Below, piece after piece: positions 47,957 to 60,237 of a DNA stretch of 64,000 nucleotides; position 1 is the stretch's first letter; the number at the start of each line of letters is the position of its first letter. The stretch spans positions 16,556,501 through 16,620,500 of the forward strand of contig OY987273.1 in NCBI GenBank assembly GCA_963920665.1, given 5' to 3'. A program made the translations under genes and the position numbers. The notes below the pieces were generated by a model. That model saw nothing but the letters and a program-made list of their open reading frames with translations. It searched no databases and was not told the origin of the DNA. The DNA comes from Straminergon stramineum. Its lineage: Eukaryota; Streptophyta; Bryopsida; Hypnales; Calliergonaceae.

Positions 47957-49330
47957 AAGAATGTAGCGGGGAACTCAACCATCGTGATTTATTCTAATTC
48001 GTGCCCCTCATAGCGGGGCTTCACGCACCATGGTTGTATATGCTTCTTTAGCTTCACATTATGCTAAGAGCCTTGGAAGAAAGTTGAAGAAGCCCTCCTA
48101 TTGCAACAAGATGCAATGAGACACATGCAACACGTTAAGACTTTGGTTTTGCACAAAACCATCACAAAAGTGAACATTGGAAGTGGCAAATTGCCATACA
48201 CATAGCTTCTAGAAGCCTGCCATAGTTGACTTCACAATGCTATCATGGATACTATAAAAGACGTACTATGTCCAGCAACTAGGAAAAAACATCTTCATAG
48301 ACATGAAGGACAAATGGGATGTGGTCTACCAAAGCAATTTTCTATATTCTAGAAAGTCAAAGTAGACTTCTTTTTCAACACATAATCCTTGTTCTAAACA
48401 TGCCAACATGTGCATCCATGATACTACTATTTTCCAAATGAAGACCCTAAACAAGCACATTCATTTCACTCATTATATTGTAAGCCAAATACAAAGACTA
48501 CCTCCTCTGACACTATACTAGGTGTACATCATAATTATTTGAAATTGCACACATACATGTCATGAATTGTACAGTACGAAATACACAATATCCGGGATAA
48601 ATGCCATATCATATCACTTTAAAAACATAGTGTCCGAGTGGACAAGTCTAATTCTATTAACCATCATGAAATTGATATAGTTTGTCCAAATGGACAAGGA
48701 ATTATCTGAAAAAAGTCAATTTTGACATTAAAAACTATCATCAATGTCAGACTAGACATTACTCTATGTAATGATGACTTGCACCTATCAAACCTCGAGC
48801 TTCAATTCATGCTGACTATATGGTTCTCTTCCCATTCCTTGAGATATTGATTGCCAACTTTTGTTGCTATTGCTAGTCTAGGGAAGACAAGGATCTCTTC
48901 TTCACTAGAGGCAACTAAAAAATCCCATGATGTGTGTTGTTTAGCAGACCAATCAAGCATTATAGAATAGACGGAGTTTGCGGGACTATTTTCCATTTCT
49001 GTGCAGGATGAAAAACATAGCTGTTAACATACTTGTGGGTCCAAGATATATAGATCCCCTAGCACTTTTGGATGTCCACTACGTTTATGTACTTAAGGTC
49101 ATTCAATTCTAAAAGCACAAGCAAATTAACTTCGACCCACTTCTCTTGATGGAAATTGATGATGTGATGGAAGAAATAGAGGTGATCTTAAGAGCCTTCA
49201 TTCTAGTCAAGAATGAAAAAACAAAATAGAACCAGCATCTTTAATTCCCCTAAGGAAAAAAAATAGCAATGACCAATGTCCACATTGCTAGGACACAATT
49301 TAGTAATGAGGGCTACATTGACTGGAACAT

Positions 49331-49855
49331 GTCTAAAATGACCCTAAACTGACCCAAAAGGTTGTAAGTAACATGTCTTAATTGATAGAGAGTGTCTAAA
49401 TTGATCATGTTCATTTCAATAGAAAATATGGAAGCATATCCGGCGCTCTAAATGCTTTCAATTTTCTAATGCCCCTCTAGGAAAAAATTTGTAGGCCCTT
49501 AAAGCCCACTTAGGAAAAAAATGGAGACATGTTCTGCACCCAAATCAAAAAGAATATGAAAACATGTGTAGGCCTCATAACTTCAATAACTCCAAAAGGA
49601 GAAACATCCATCCCACTAAAGAAAACAAACATGAGCTCATCTGTAGTATCCCAAATCCATCTTAGGAAATAACAAAAGAAGATAAAGGGTCCAAATTCAC
49701 AGGTCCACATACACTAATTATGTCCACATTCAAAACAAATGTCTAAAATGACAAAGAATGGACCAAAAATGTCCGAACTAACACATCTTAATTGATTGAA
49801 AGTGTCCAATGAAATTGACAATGTTCATTTGAACTAAAAATATGGAAACTGAAAT
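49331..49855. repeat. Diverged duplication about 410 bp apart
   Basis: GTCTAAAATGAC, CTTAATTGATxGA, AGTGTC and ATGTTCATTT occur in the same order at 49331-49445 and 49741-49855. It is part of the internal repeat structure of the CACTA element. Confidence 0.6.
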
Positions 49856-49884
49856 CTCTCTACTATTTTCAAGTAATCTCATGA

Positions 49885-50092
49885 AAGAACTTTGCAAGCC
49901 TCCAAGCCTCCTATTAAAAACTAAAATATGCAAACATGTATAGGCCTCCAAGCATCCTATTTGAAATTAAAATATGCAAACATGTGCAGGCCTCCAAGCA
50001 TCCTCATAAAATCAAAAAAAAAATGCAAACATGTGTAGGCCTCCAAGCATCCTCATAAAATTAAAATATTCAAACATGTGTAGGCCTCCAAG
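49885..50092. repeat. Tandem repeat of about 45-50 bp
   Basis: AGGCCTCCAAGCATCCTC followed by an AT-rich spacer and GCAAACATGTGT recurs four to five times, with unit starts near 49887, 49942, 49987, 50037 and 50082. Confidence 0.75.
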
Positions 50093-51399
50093 ATTTTGAA
50101 ATTATATTATACTACTGTTGTTGTCATCTATTTTGACAGAAATGGTTTAAAAAGGCATGCCAGCTAGGACTCTTAGATGTCTTAGAAGACATTGGAATGG
50201 ACGTTATGATGTTCTGTAGAACATCGTGATGCTTTAGATCTTCATTCTAGTGACAATAAACAATCGTGACTACGGAACCCTAAAAAAGTGGACGCCTACT
50301 TTTGCCTGTCATGTGGAACCCTATGGCATCTCCTTGCAGACTGTTCAAAAATTTAGCTTTGGAATTGAGAGCAATCTTTTGTGTGCAACATGACACTTCA
50401 CTCAAGTGCGCATAGTTGTCTTTCATTTCCAACTAGAGAAGGAGCTTTAACAAAAGGAGATCATGATCGTGACAAGGATAGTGTAGGTCTCAACATTTTC
50501 AAGAACTTTTTCGAGGGGGTTGTGGCCGCATCACTCACCTCAACAATGGAGGCAGCCGAGGCACCCACTGCATCCACCCAAAACCTCCGTAGAAGTAGCC
50601 GCCTACACAATCCAAGTGAGTTGGTCAATGAAATTGCAACACCCCTGCAAGAAATTCCGAAGAAGAAGAAGGTAACAAACTCTCTTTACTACACACCTTC
50701 ACTATTTGAACAGTATGTTTAGGTAATCTTGGGTTGTTCTTTTCGACAAAGATTGATTTTGCTTGCCTAAGGTCGGAAGGAGAGAGTGCATAGGGATGTT
50801 GGAATCTCTAGAGAGAGGGACCAGGGTGCGGATTAGGGTTGGAGGGAGCGCCTGCGCCTCGTCCCTCACCTATGCCCCATCCCTCACCTGCGCCCCGTCC
50901 TTGAGCTGCTGATGACGGTGACGCAGCCGTTGCAGGCCCTCGCACCTATACCCCGTCCTTCAGCCTACCGGTGACACGGCCAGCCGCTGCGCGCGCTTAC
51001 TTGAAATTTGAGTGTGACACTTGATGGGCATCAATCACGGTGGGTGCGCAGACCTCGACTAGTAATTATGGTGTTCATCTCCTTTGGTGGCTTGGCGTTC
51101 ATCCATCCCCATCCATTAGCGTTCCACAATACTCATTTTAGATATCTTGCGGCAACACTGTAGTGTTTTCTCTTTCTTCGCAGTGTGCTTGCTTGTTGCT
51201 TCTATGTTCTCGAATTTTGTCTAGCTTTGCAATTCGGAGGAGCCTTGGGTGATGGGCAAGGCAGCGTAGTTTTCAGATTCCGGTGGAGTGATCAAGGACC
51301 GAATCTTGGTTGCGGGATGTGTGCGAGGATCGCGGCAAGGGTGTGAACGTCGGGAGTCGGAGTACAAGGGTGTAAGCATCGGTGGTGTGAACATCGGTG

Positions 51400-52720
51400 G
51401 TCTTGAGATCGAGAGCCTCTCTTGAGCTCAGATTAGTGTAGTCAGGTTGAGAGTGAGGATGCTTGACTCTGTTGGGGATTAGGATCAAATCTGGGAGGTT
51501 TTGTAAGTAATCTTGGTGAACTTGTTGTCTTCTTTTTGTTGCCTTGTCTTCAGCGAGTTTGTCTTGAACTCAAATCATTGTTTTTAGTTATTTGGTGAGG
51601 ACGTCTGGGTGATGCCACAAATTTGGTCATTTGATGTTGGGCACGACATGTGAGTGTTGGCTTGGACGTCTCAACGCTGTCTTGGACCCTGTTTTAAACA
51701 TTGATCAGAAGGTTGATCTTGTTGCCTTGTTTTGAAATCGAGAGCCTCTCTTGAGCTCAGATTAGTGTAGTCAGGTTGAGAGTGAGGATGCCTGACTTTG
51801 CCGGGGATTAGGATCAAATTTGGAAGGTTTTGTAAGTAATCTCAGTGAACTTGTTGTCTTGTTTTTGTTGCCTTGTCTTTAGGGAGTCTCTTTCTAGTTC
51901 AAATTAGTGTAGTTAGTTATTTGGTGAAGACGCCTGGGTGATGCCACAAATCCGGTCATTAGATGCTTAGTACAAGGTCATAGTGTTGGATTGGATGTCT
52001 CAACGCTGTCTCAGATACTGTTTTGGACATTGAGTCAAGGCTGTTCAATTCCATTACAACGTTTCCCTATTTGTATGTCGGGGCTTAGGGGGGGGGATGT
52101 ATCGTCATTTTTTAGATTTCTTAGGTAATCAGTTAGGATCAAGGGGGGGGGGATAATTTGAGTGATGCCTTGATTCTATTGCCTTGTCCTCAAAGAGTTT
52201 GTCTTGAATTCAAATCATTGTTTTTAGTTGAAAGGTGAGGATGTCTGGGTGATGCCACAAATCCAGTCGTTTGATGCGAGGTACAAGGTCTCAGTCTTGG
52301 CTTGGAGGTCTCAATGCTGTCTTGGACCCTGTTTTGGACATTGAGTCAAGGCGGTCCAATTCCATTACAACATTATTCTATTTGTATGCTAGGGCTTAGG
52401 GGAGGGATGTACAATTTACAGTCATAAATATCATACAAATTTTTTTGGATTTCTTAAGTAATCAGTTAAGATCAAGGGGGTCGGGGAGGGGGGGGGGAGG
52501 AATGTCGATGAACTTGTTGCCTTGATCCTCAACCCTTGTCCTCAATCCTTATCCTCAGGGAGCCTCTATGGAGCTTAGATCAGGTCTGTTGTTAGCTTTA
52601 GGGTGAGAACGCTTGCATGATGCCACAAATCCGGTCATTTGATGCTTGGTACGAGGTCTTAGTCTTGGTGCGGACATGTCAATGAGGATGCAATCACTCT
52701 TTTGGACATTGAAGCAAACA
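51400..52720. repeat. Tandem repeat of about 310-370 bp, four copies
   Basis: GATGCCACAAATCCGGTCAT or a variant occurs at 51611, 51940, 52251 and 52619. Each is followed by TTGG.TTGGA.GTCTCAA.GCTGTCT, and the first two units also share AGAGCCTCTCTTGAGCTCAG. Units differ by small indels and poly-G runs. Confidence 0.75.
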
Positions 52721-53413
52721 ATACAATTCCAATTGTTAACTACGGATTCTAGCCCCTCTATGGGTTTAGGGTTTTAATAGGTCTGGAAACGTAGTTTATG
52801 TTCATGAACATTGAGGTCCCCATTGGAAGCCCCCCTGATGTATTAAATTCTTTGTCTTGACATGGATTGACTGTGCCCCCCAAGGTGCTTGGGCTTGGGC
52901 TTATATTTTTATTGATTATTTTGGTAAGACTACATGTCACTGTTGATGTAAATCCATCGTTGTGCACATCTAAGATGTCTAAACGCCATGGTGAAATTCT
53001 AGGACCATGGGACCCTGCTCTTGCAGTCATATGGTGTTCAAATCGGTAATTGTGAGACTTCTATTGTCATGATCAATGATAAAGGCCTTGTGCGTGTTGA
53101 ATCTCAATTTCTGCCTACAACAATAGCTATGTTGCTTGAGTCACATCCTTTTGGAAATCCCTGTATTGAGACGCCCTTTTTGATATCTTGAAATATATGA
53201 AGGTCATGTGAGTGAACCCTAGAACGATGTCTAGATGTTGAGACTGATGTTGTAATAGACGTCTCAGTCATGTGAAGTGCTGCATATTTAGCTTTGGGTG
53301 CCATAGGTGATGTTTAGGAAGTGTCACAATGATCCCATTTGGTGTTTTTCCTTGCATGTTTGTTCTAGGTAGCAGGTGAAGATTTTGTGAAGTGGCCTTT
53401 ATCAGAACCAAGA

Positions 53414-55984
53414 ATGGCACCAAATCATTCGAAATTGCCAATGAAGCATGGACTAGAGCCACAACGTGGTCGAGGAATTTCATCAGATGCTAGGCCGCAT
53501 CAAGTGGTCCACAATCGTTTGTCCCCGGAGTAGTGCTCCAAGCATGCCAATGACAATTGGCAAGTGGCAAGCCACCAACAAGAGAAGGGGAAGGGGAAGG
53601 CTGTTGCGAGGAGTCCACCATTGAAGAAGCGCTGAGTGCACATGGCACAAGAGGAGGTGGAGGAGTCCGATCCAAAAGATGAAGTGGAGTATGAGGGTTT
53701 CGGCGATGACTCCAATGATCCCTCAAAATCCAAGTTTGTGCTTTCATTTTGTCCCTGTATTTCCAATTTCAGGTTTTCTTAGAGAATGCTTGCTTGTAGT
53801 AGCATGTCGTAGGAGGCCATGTGAAGGCCATTCAGCTGATTGAGGTGTTGTCAAGTGAGTCTCACATCAACGTAATTTTGCTAGTAGACACTGATTCTAG
53901 CACCAGCTTTGTCATGAGATGTTGATGTAGACATTGTTCTAGACATCAATGAAGATGTCGTATGCCTTTATGCAGCAGAGATGTTCTTGGTTTGACTTTG
54001 TGGTCTTCATGGCACAAGTAGATGTCCGAGTACGGGGACTGGTTGTCCTCAGATGATGATCTTGACACTTTGATGTTGGAAAAGGAGCCAACTCTACCTC
54101 CAAATCCACCCTCGAATTGTGTGAAACGGATCATCAAGAAGGAGGACACTACAAAGGGGGATAAGCAAGTAGTGAAGGTGGATAGATGTGGCAATCCTTA
54201 CAGAAAAGCCGCTGAATATCTTACAAATGATGTGAAGTCATTTGCAAAGAATCTCCACCCGGCATATGGGTGGGGCGACTAGCCAATGAAGGACAAGATG
54301 CGGTTCTTTGAACGCGTGGCAGTAGGTATTAATTGACATTGGAGTTGTTGTAATGGTTTGCGTTTTGGTGTTGATGCAACAAATGTCCACATGCTGTCTC
54401 GGACATTTTAGTGTTGAGTAAGATGTCAATTTATCAGATGACTCACTACTTTGGAATTTAAGTTCACTTGATTTTGTTGCCTTTGTAGACTAGACTGTTA
54501 AAGGTTGTCTTGAGATCAACCTAGGCCGGTATGCTCAGTTTGTGACGAAGATTTCGATCAATGTACGCCACACCCTCATGAGGCTCATTGACCTTGATTT
54601 ACCTATGCCCATCGGCTTGGACCCCGAGGTTTGGGAAACCCTCAAAGTGAAGCGTAGATCAGCAAAGGCTCAAGAGAAGTCAATGCAGATGTGTGCAGTT
54701 TCAAAGTCTAAGAGCAACAAGGAAACCCAGATGAGGTCCATAGAGAAGCGTATGATGGGGGAGTTGGTAACATGTGCTTCACTCTAAGTGATGTTTCAAT
54801 ATTTCTATGCTAAATTTGTTGTCCTTACCAGCATTAGTTAATGTTGTTATCATGCATATATAAGCATGGGTGTTGACAAGTGGCCTCTTACTTATTTCCT
54901 CACTGATGTCTAGATGCACATCTTTTGTTTTCTTTATTGTTTCTTTAGACTAACAATGAGCTTGTGATGTATAATTGGCAGACTCTCAAACTGGGACACA
55001 TACCCCAAGATGATGAGCTTCAACGTGCCAGCGAAGAAGAGTTTGCCCGGCGTGAAAAAGAGCCCCGCAATGCAAACATCCGATATGCATCCCCCCAAGA
55101 CATTGAGGGAATGCATGCAACAACATCAGAGATTGGAGATCGTCTTGCTGAGATGAATAACTTGATTCATTTGCTTATGCAATCCTTTGGCCTTGACAGT
55201 GTACAACATCAGATTCTTGCATCAACGCCCGCAGGCCTGGCACTCTTGCAGGGCAACGTCTACATCGATATTCCCCAAGTCTTTCACGGTCACAACACTA
55301 CTACAGGTGACGTTGATGGAGATAGAATCAATGCTGTGCAGGCTAGTGAAGTTGGTGCAGACGTTGGCGTGGATGAAGATGAGGACGCAGAGCCTAAGGT
55401 TGACTACTTGATGGACCATCCCTTGGACAACGCAAGAGACATTGATCCCGAACAGATTGAGGTTGATGTTGCTACAGGTGCCACTCTCGGCATTGATAGA
55501 GTGGCCCGTAACCCCTCTTGCAACGCTTGTTGATAACGCAGTGAGTGCTCCCGTGGACGTCCCTGCGGATCCATATTCCATAGTGGCTCAACCTGCATCC
55601 ATCGAGGGAGAGGGTACTCCTATTGCCTTGGCAGGGCAATCCAACCCTCGAGAGGTATTTCTCATGTTGGACAGGACAAGAACATAGATGGGAGCTAGAC
55701 ATTGGTGTGTTGTTTTAGACATTGTATTGGACATTCTGTATCTCTCTCTTGTTATAGTGTTTTATCATTTAGTTCTAATAGTATGTACGGTGGTATTATG
55801 TGCAATCAGGTTGCAAATCTTCCATCTACGAGATTGTTGTCTTGCATCAATCGAATGACAAGGACCTTGAAGCCAACACTAAAGCCAACACAAGTGATCA
55901 CCACTGTGAAGGCTACAAAGGGAACCATGCAGCAAGTGCCCAAACCCAATCCCCCTACACGAGGGGGGCAGCCCCCAAAAGGAG
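53414..55984 (+). pseudogene. Second gene of the CACTA element (Transposase_24-like)
   Basis: Likely exons: 53414-53740 (MAPNHSKLPMKHGLEP start; TAG and TGA inside), about 54028-54328, about 54490-54787, about 54950-55690 and about 55810-55984. The block at 54555-54720 (DPEVWETLKVKRRSAKAQ, SKSKSNKETQ) resembles the Transposase_24 motif of the second, TNPA-like protein of plant CACTA elements, which binds the element ends. The next exon has an acidic coil (EEEFARREKEPRNANIR) and an Asp/Glu-rich tract. Near 55505-55515 the frame changes at CCC runs and continues as VDNAVSAPVDVPADPYS. The gene is on the plus strand, pointing away from Tnp2. Confidence 0.55.
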
Positions 55985-57277
55985 AAGCATCATAGAATAA
56001 ATGACCATTGAGGTGTGTTTTGATTCTCTCAAAAGCATGGATATGTGGTTGGTAGGCCTTCAGTTGTTTGTTTGTCCATTGTCACTAACGTCCAGCATTT
56101 GTTTGCAGGACTCCTTCTATCCATGGAGACCTTGCCTTCAACGCTCAGATGTTTGCTTAGACATAGAGGATGCTTCACGCAACATTGTGAGAACTTCTTG
56201 GTGGCACTATTTTATGATTATCTAAACGGGTTTAGTGTCTATCATATTTTTTGTGGGGCATGTTGTGCTATATTACCTTTTACACAAGCTTTGTTCTCCT
56301 CATAGAGATTTGTTTTCCTTGCAACACTTTACCGGTATATGAATATGATATTTTTTGTTTGCCTAAAGGTTCCTCCATTCAGTGGTGCATGTATTTCAAG
56401 TATAATGATTGTGCTAAGCTCTCTTGCTATGCAATGTCATTCATTGATATAGTGTAAAACCAACTTTGGTAAATACGTGCCATGCCAGAGCGTTGTTTAG
56501 GTCTCTTCAAATGTGGGTACAATGTCTAATGTTCAACATCCTCACGATCATTGCAATGTTGCACCGCATTGTTTTGATGTCTCAACATCTGTCTACAAGC
56601 GCACATAGGAATGCACCATGTGGTTAGGTAGGACTTAATCCTAGACCCCTTCAATTCAGTGTCAATGTCTGTGAAGTCTACAACATGTCTTCATTCATGT
56701 CTCACAGTGCACATTGCTATCACATCTAAGCTTGCCCTAAATGTGGAAGCATCAAAAGCTATGCATGCATGTCATTAAACATAGCCCTATACACATCTTA
56801 AACATTGTCTACACAGACTTGTGCTTCTCAATTGCCTAACTAGTTAGTGTCATTTCAGACATCCCATGCTCAAACCCAATCTTCAAGCACGTTGGTATGA
56901 AGCATGTGCATGTTGTCTAAAATGATTTGTTACTTGTAAAAATGTTGTACATGTGAATGTTGACATCCAACACGCCACACGTCTAGTAGAAAATTGCATG
57001 AACATGTCTTTAACCATGTTGAATGCCCCACTGTCAAAGCCTCAGACGACACAAATGGTGTTAGAATCGTAGTGCTTACCAGTAGTGCATGTTCCACATA
57101 AACATTGTCTTTAACATAGTTGCGTCTAGGACAACATCGTGTTAGACTTTGTGATGCCTGAAAAGACATCTTTCATACGTATGTAGAAAGCTCCAGAAGA
57201 GGCTTCTCCACGCACCAAAATTGTCCACGTCAGCATTCGAAGATGCCACGTCACCTAATGTTGACTCACTGGTCAAT
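55985..57277. other. Right subterminal region of the CACTA element
   Basis: It is dense in TGTCTA/TAGACA and GTCTCAACATC-type words, inverted copies of those near the left end. No convincing gene. Confidence 0.5.
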
Positions 57278-57482
57278 CACTAGAAGAAAACAGTGCTGAG
57301 TTCAACATAACTTAGCTGATGCAAAAATCTGAAAACTGCTAGAAAACATAGTTTTTGTGTTTGATACAACGTAGTTTTCAGAAAACTACACTACATCTAA
57401 CGCAGAAACTACATTTTCTAGCAGTTTTCAGATTTTCACGTCAACTAAGTTATGTTGAACTCAACACTGTTTTCTTCTAGTG
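57278..57482. mobile_element. Palindromic CACTA-type MITE, TSD AAT
   Basis: It begins CACTAGAAGAAAACAGTG and ends with the complement; the whole 205 bp is a near-perfect inverted repeat with arms of about 100 bp. AAT flanks both sides (57275-57277 and 57483-57485), a 3-bp target duplication. Most differences between the arms are C/T or G/A. Its termini match both ends of the surrounding CACTA element, so it was probably mobilised by such an enzyme. Confidence 0.9.
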
Positions 57483-57908
57483 AATGTACACATCAGATGC
57501 CACATCACCATAATTGGATGGATGAGAAAATTGCCAACCTAGCTGCCCATGCTCGCGTGGCACCAAATTTGTAGCCACATGGCAAAGTTCTGGCACCCGT
57601 TGACCAGTGTCTTTTTGGATGTCCGATGCTTAGCATGCCGCTGTCCAGGCTTATTTTTGGATGTCCGACCCCTATCTTGGGCAACGCGATGTGATTAGAC
57701 ACCTCCGTTAACATGTGTAATGTCGGATCCGAGGTTTGAGTGCCCTAATTTTGTAGTTGGGCGACTGCGTGTTATCTTCTAGTGTATGTAAATAAGCATG
57801 AAATGATAACGTGAATCAATAGTCAAGAATCTCCACATCGCTCTTGGAGTTAGAGCTCAGAAGAATGATCACATCACCCAACTAGCCCATGCTATCACTA
57901 CCATCACA

Positions 57909-60237
57909 CTAACAAAAGTCCTCAAACTCTGGACTAACAATCGAACTAGATGCCCGTTGTTTCAAGCTGTACTCGATCTCTAAGCTCTCAAAAGAGAACT
58001 CAGGTTTCTTGCATTTGTGAGTAAATCTTGCAATGAGGTGACTTGGACAATTGGTGTTATGACTTAGCTTCAAGACCACCAAAGCGTTTGTATTGAGGCT
58101 AGGGTCATCTTTCATAGGCTCAACTCTTACCATGTCCTACTCTTCTTCTTCCTCCGAGTTGCTTGACTCTTCTACATCCACATCTTTTGGAGTTTTTGGC
58201 TTGGATGGTCCTCCAACCTCTATAGCTTGGACCTCTACACCAAGCTCATTGGATAAAGAAGGCGCCATGTTGTGTCGTTTGTTTCCTTGCATCTATAAAA
58301 CATCCAAAAATACGAATCAATAAAACAATGTTTGAAATAAGTTAGGCATTGGAGTTACAATAGTACTTTGGTCTTTCGCAAAGAGGATCTTTATTTATGA
58401 GAACATCATTTCTTTTCTAGAATCCCTTCTCATATGAGACAAAATTTGGAAGAATTGACAGCTGCTTTGCAAAAGGGCCCGTTTTGAGGGGTGGACGTTG
58501 GCACATACAAGGGATCAGTTGAATACAACTTGACCCGGAGGCCTCTTTACATCCACCCCTCAAAATGGGTCCCCAGGGGATTCTCTTTAATTTTTCAAGC
58601 CTCTACCTGTAATGAATCTCTCTTAGGCCCTCGCTAGAGTAGCAATGGAATGACCCAAAGGTTGGAATCGACATGCCTTGGCCGCAAGGCACACACACTG
58701 AGGTGGCACTCCAGCTCCATAGGAGACTATCTCGGTTGGGACGAATGATGACAAGCATGTGACTGTGACGACAAAGGCGTGGTGTTGAGAGCCCATAGAC
58801 AAAAGAAATTTGGAAGAATTGATAGCTACCTCGCTCTCGAGGGGATTGGATCATTGTGCGGTGGGACTATGATAATCAGCTTCAAGAAGGCAACATCATT
58901 ATAAGTGTGGAAGGTGGGATTACTTCTTTCACGATGACGAATTGGGAAGGATTTGAAGGAGTCTCCACATCGTCTAGTCTCTCTTCTTTCCGAGTACGGC
59001 TTCGGGTACTCCTCAATGGTCCTGCTACTACTTCACGCTAAAGAACACACAAAACTATCAATTGTCAAGTGTTGACTTGCAGAAATCAATGGAGGTGGCT
59101 GATGCTTTGAACCTCCACTGTCATTCTTTTGAACCTCCATTATTATAAAATTGGGTGCTCGCCACAAGAAGGGACAAGAGGGGGAGGATAATGTGGGTTT
59201 TGGATAAGTCCCAGAAATCTAGAGGTGGTGCTAATTTGAGTGAACCTCCACTATCATGAAGTGGGGCTCCCATGTTGCGACGTAGGAGAAAGGTGGTGGG
59301 TATAGCATGTGTCCTACTAATGAAGGGAGCTTGGCGGACGGAGGGGGATCGAGAGCCACAAGCACTAGAGGCTTTCTTTTCCCTATCTATATTGGAACTT
59401 TCCTTTTTCAAAAATCTAGAGCTACCAATGAATTTAGAAAAATTCTCAACTGTATGAGTTGGAAGTTGCTAGGGTGTAAACAGGCTTGCTTCGCCAGTAG
59501 TTTCCTTTCTCAAGAATGTAGTGGAGATTGTGAGTAGAGGTGCTTAGTACGACCACCGTGCAATACTTATAGTTGGACTTTTTTGGAATTATGGCTTGTG
59601 TCAATGGGTCCTCTAGTGTCAACCTTCGAATTCACAATATTATGGATCCAAGAAATATATCAAGAGGAAGGGTGTAATTAATGACAAAAAGTTTCAAAAA
59701 AACCATAAAGCAGCAAGCTTGGCCAGCCGCCATGGTGGAAAGAGGCCTGTTCACATCCCCTACTTGGTGAACCTAGGTTCACTACTATATGCGACAACTT
59801 CACTCACTTCTATAAGTTGGTGGATTTTGTCCACCAAGTGTTTGGCAGTGGAATGGGCGTGACACTGGGAACTAATGCTATGTCACTAGTCACAATTCTG
59901 GTGTTTTATACAAAACTTAGAAGAGCAGAAAAAAAAAATGACAAGGAAATGACAATTGGAGGCTCACCTTGTTGAAAGCTACATGTCGCTCTTCTTGTAA
60001 TTGACTTCAACTAGAAATGTTGCCATCAAACTCAATCTGCGCTGCTTCCAAAGTTGGCCCTTGAAAAACTTCCTCTCCAACACCACCCTCTTCCCGATAC
60101 CAAAGGACTTTGCAAGAATCGATAGCTAAAGAGTGGCCGATTTTTGCCATGACCTTCTTTGCACAAGTCATCCTAGACCTTCTTAATGCTTTGGAACTTG
60201 AAAACAAAAGAGACCTATGCCTTTTTCCATTCTTCAT
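57909..60237 (-). pseudogene. Minus-strand gene remnant, not recognised
   Basis: Three open stretches look like exons: 60237-60007 (basic start KNGKRHRSLLF, then EEGGVGEEVFQGPTLEAA), about 59037-58887 (GPLRSTRSRTRKEERLDD) and 58268-57909 (MAPSLSNELGVEV, an acidic tract EESSNSEEEEE, a TAG near 58140, then HLIARFTHKCKKPEF). The pieces are charged and keep long frames, but I know no family. Their joining is a guess. The inverted repeat at 58475-58573 lies between exons. Confidence 0.3.
58475..58573. repeat. Inverted repeat, arms of about 21 bp
   Basis: GGGCCCGTTTTGAGGGGTGG (from 58475) pairs with CCACCCCTCAAAATGGGTCC (58553-58572) around a loop of about 56 bases, with one mismatch and one bulge. 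It lies between a direct repeat of about 22 bp (AATTTGGAAGAATTGA at 58443 and 58807). Confidence 0.65.

Larger units (their letters stand above)
47957..53413. other. Repeat-rich centre of the CACTA element
   Basis: It separates the two divergent genes and probably holds both promoters. No gene is convincing. It contains the repeat sets listed separately and runs of G at about 52088-52095, 52145-52153 and 52485-52499. Confidence 0.55.
42562..57784. mobile_element. CACTA (En/Spm) element, about 15.2 kb, TSD TAT
   Basis: The left end CACAAGAAGAAATTA and the right end, read inward from 57784, CACTAGAAGATAACA agree at 11 of 15 positions; TAT flanks both (42559-42561 and 57785-57787), as expected for the 3-bp duplication of this superfamily. 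Subterminal words (TGTCTA, TAGACAT, GTCCAA, GATGTGGCA) are dense at both ends, inverted relative to each other. Inside are a Tnp2-type transposase (minus) and a second gene (plus), transcribed away from each other, with 5 kb of repeats between them. The left TIR has CACAA in place of CACTA, perhaps by mutation. Confidence 0.65.

Noticed and set aside
50208..50248. GATGTTCT-GT-AGAACATC palindrome and nearby TTCTAGTG as another CACTA end
   Set aside because: No partner end with a matching 3-bp duplication was found; the end match is short enough to be chance.
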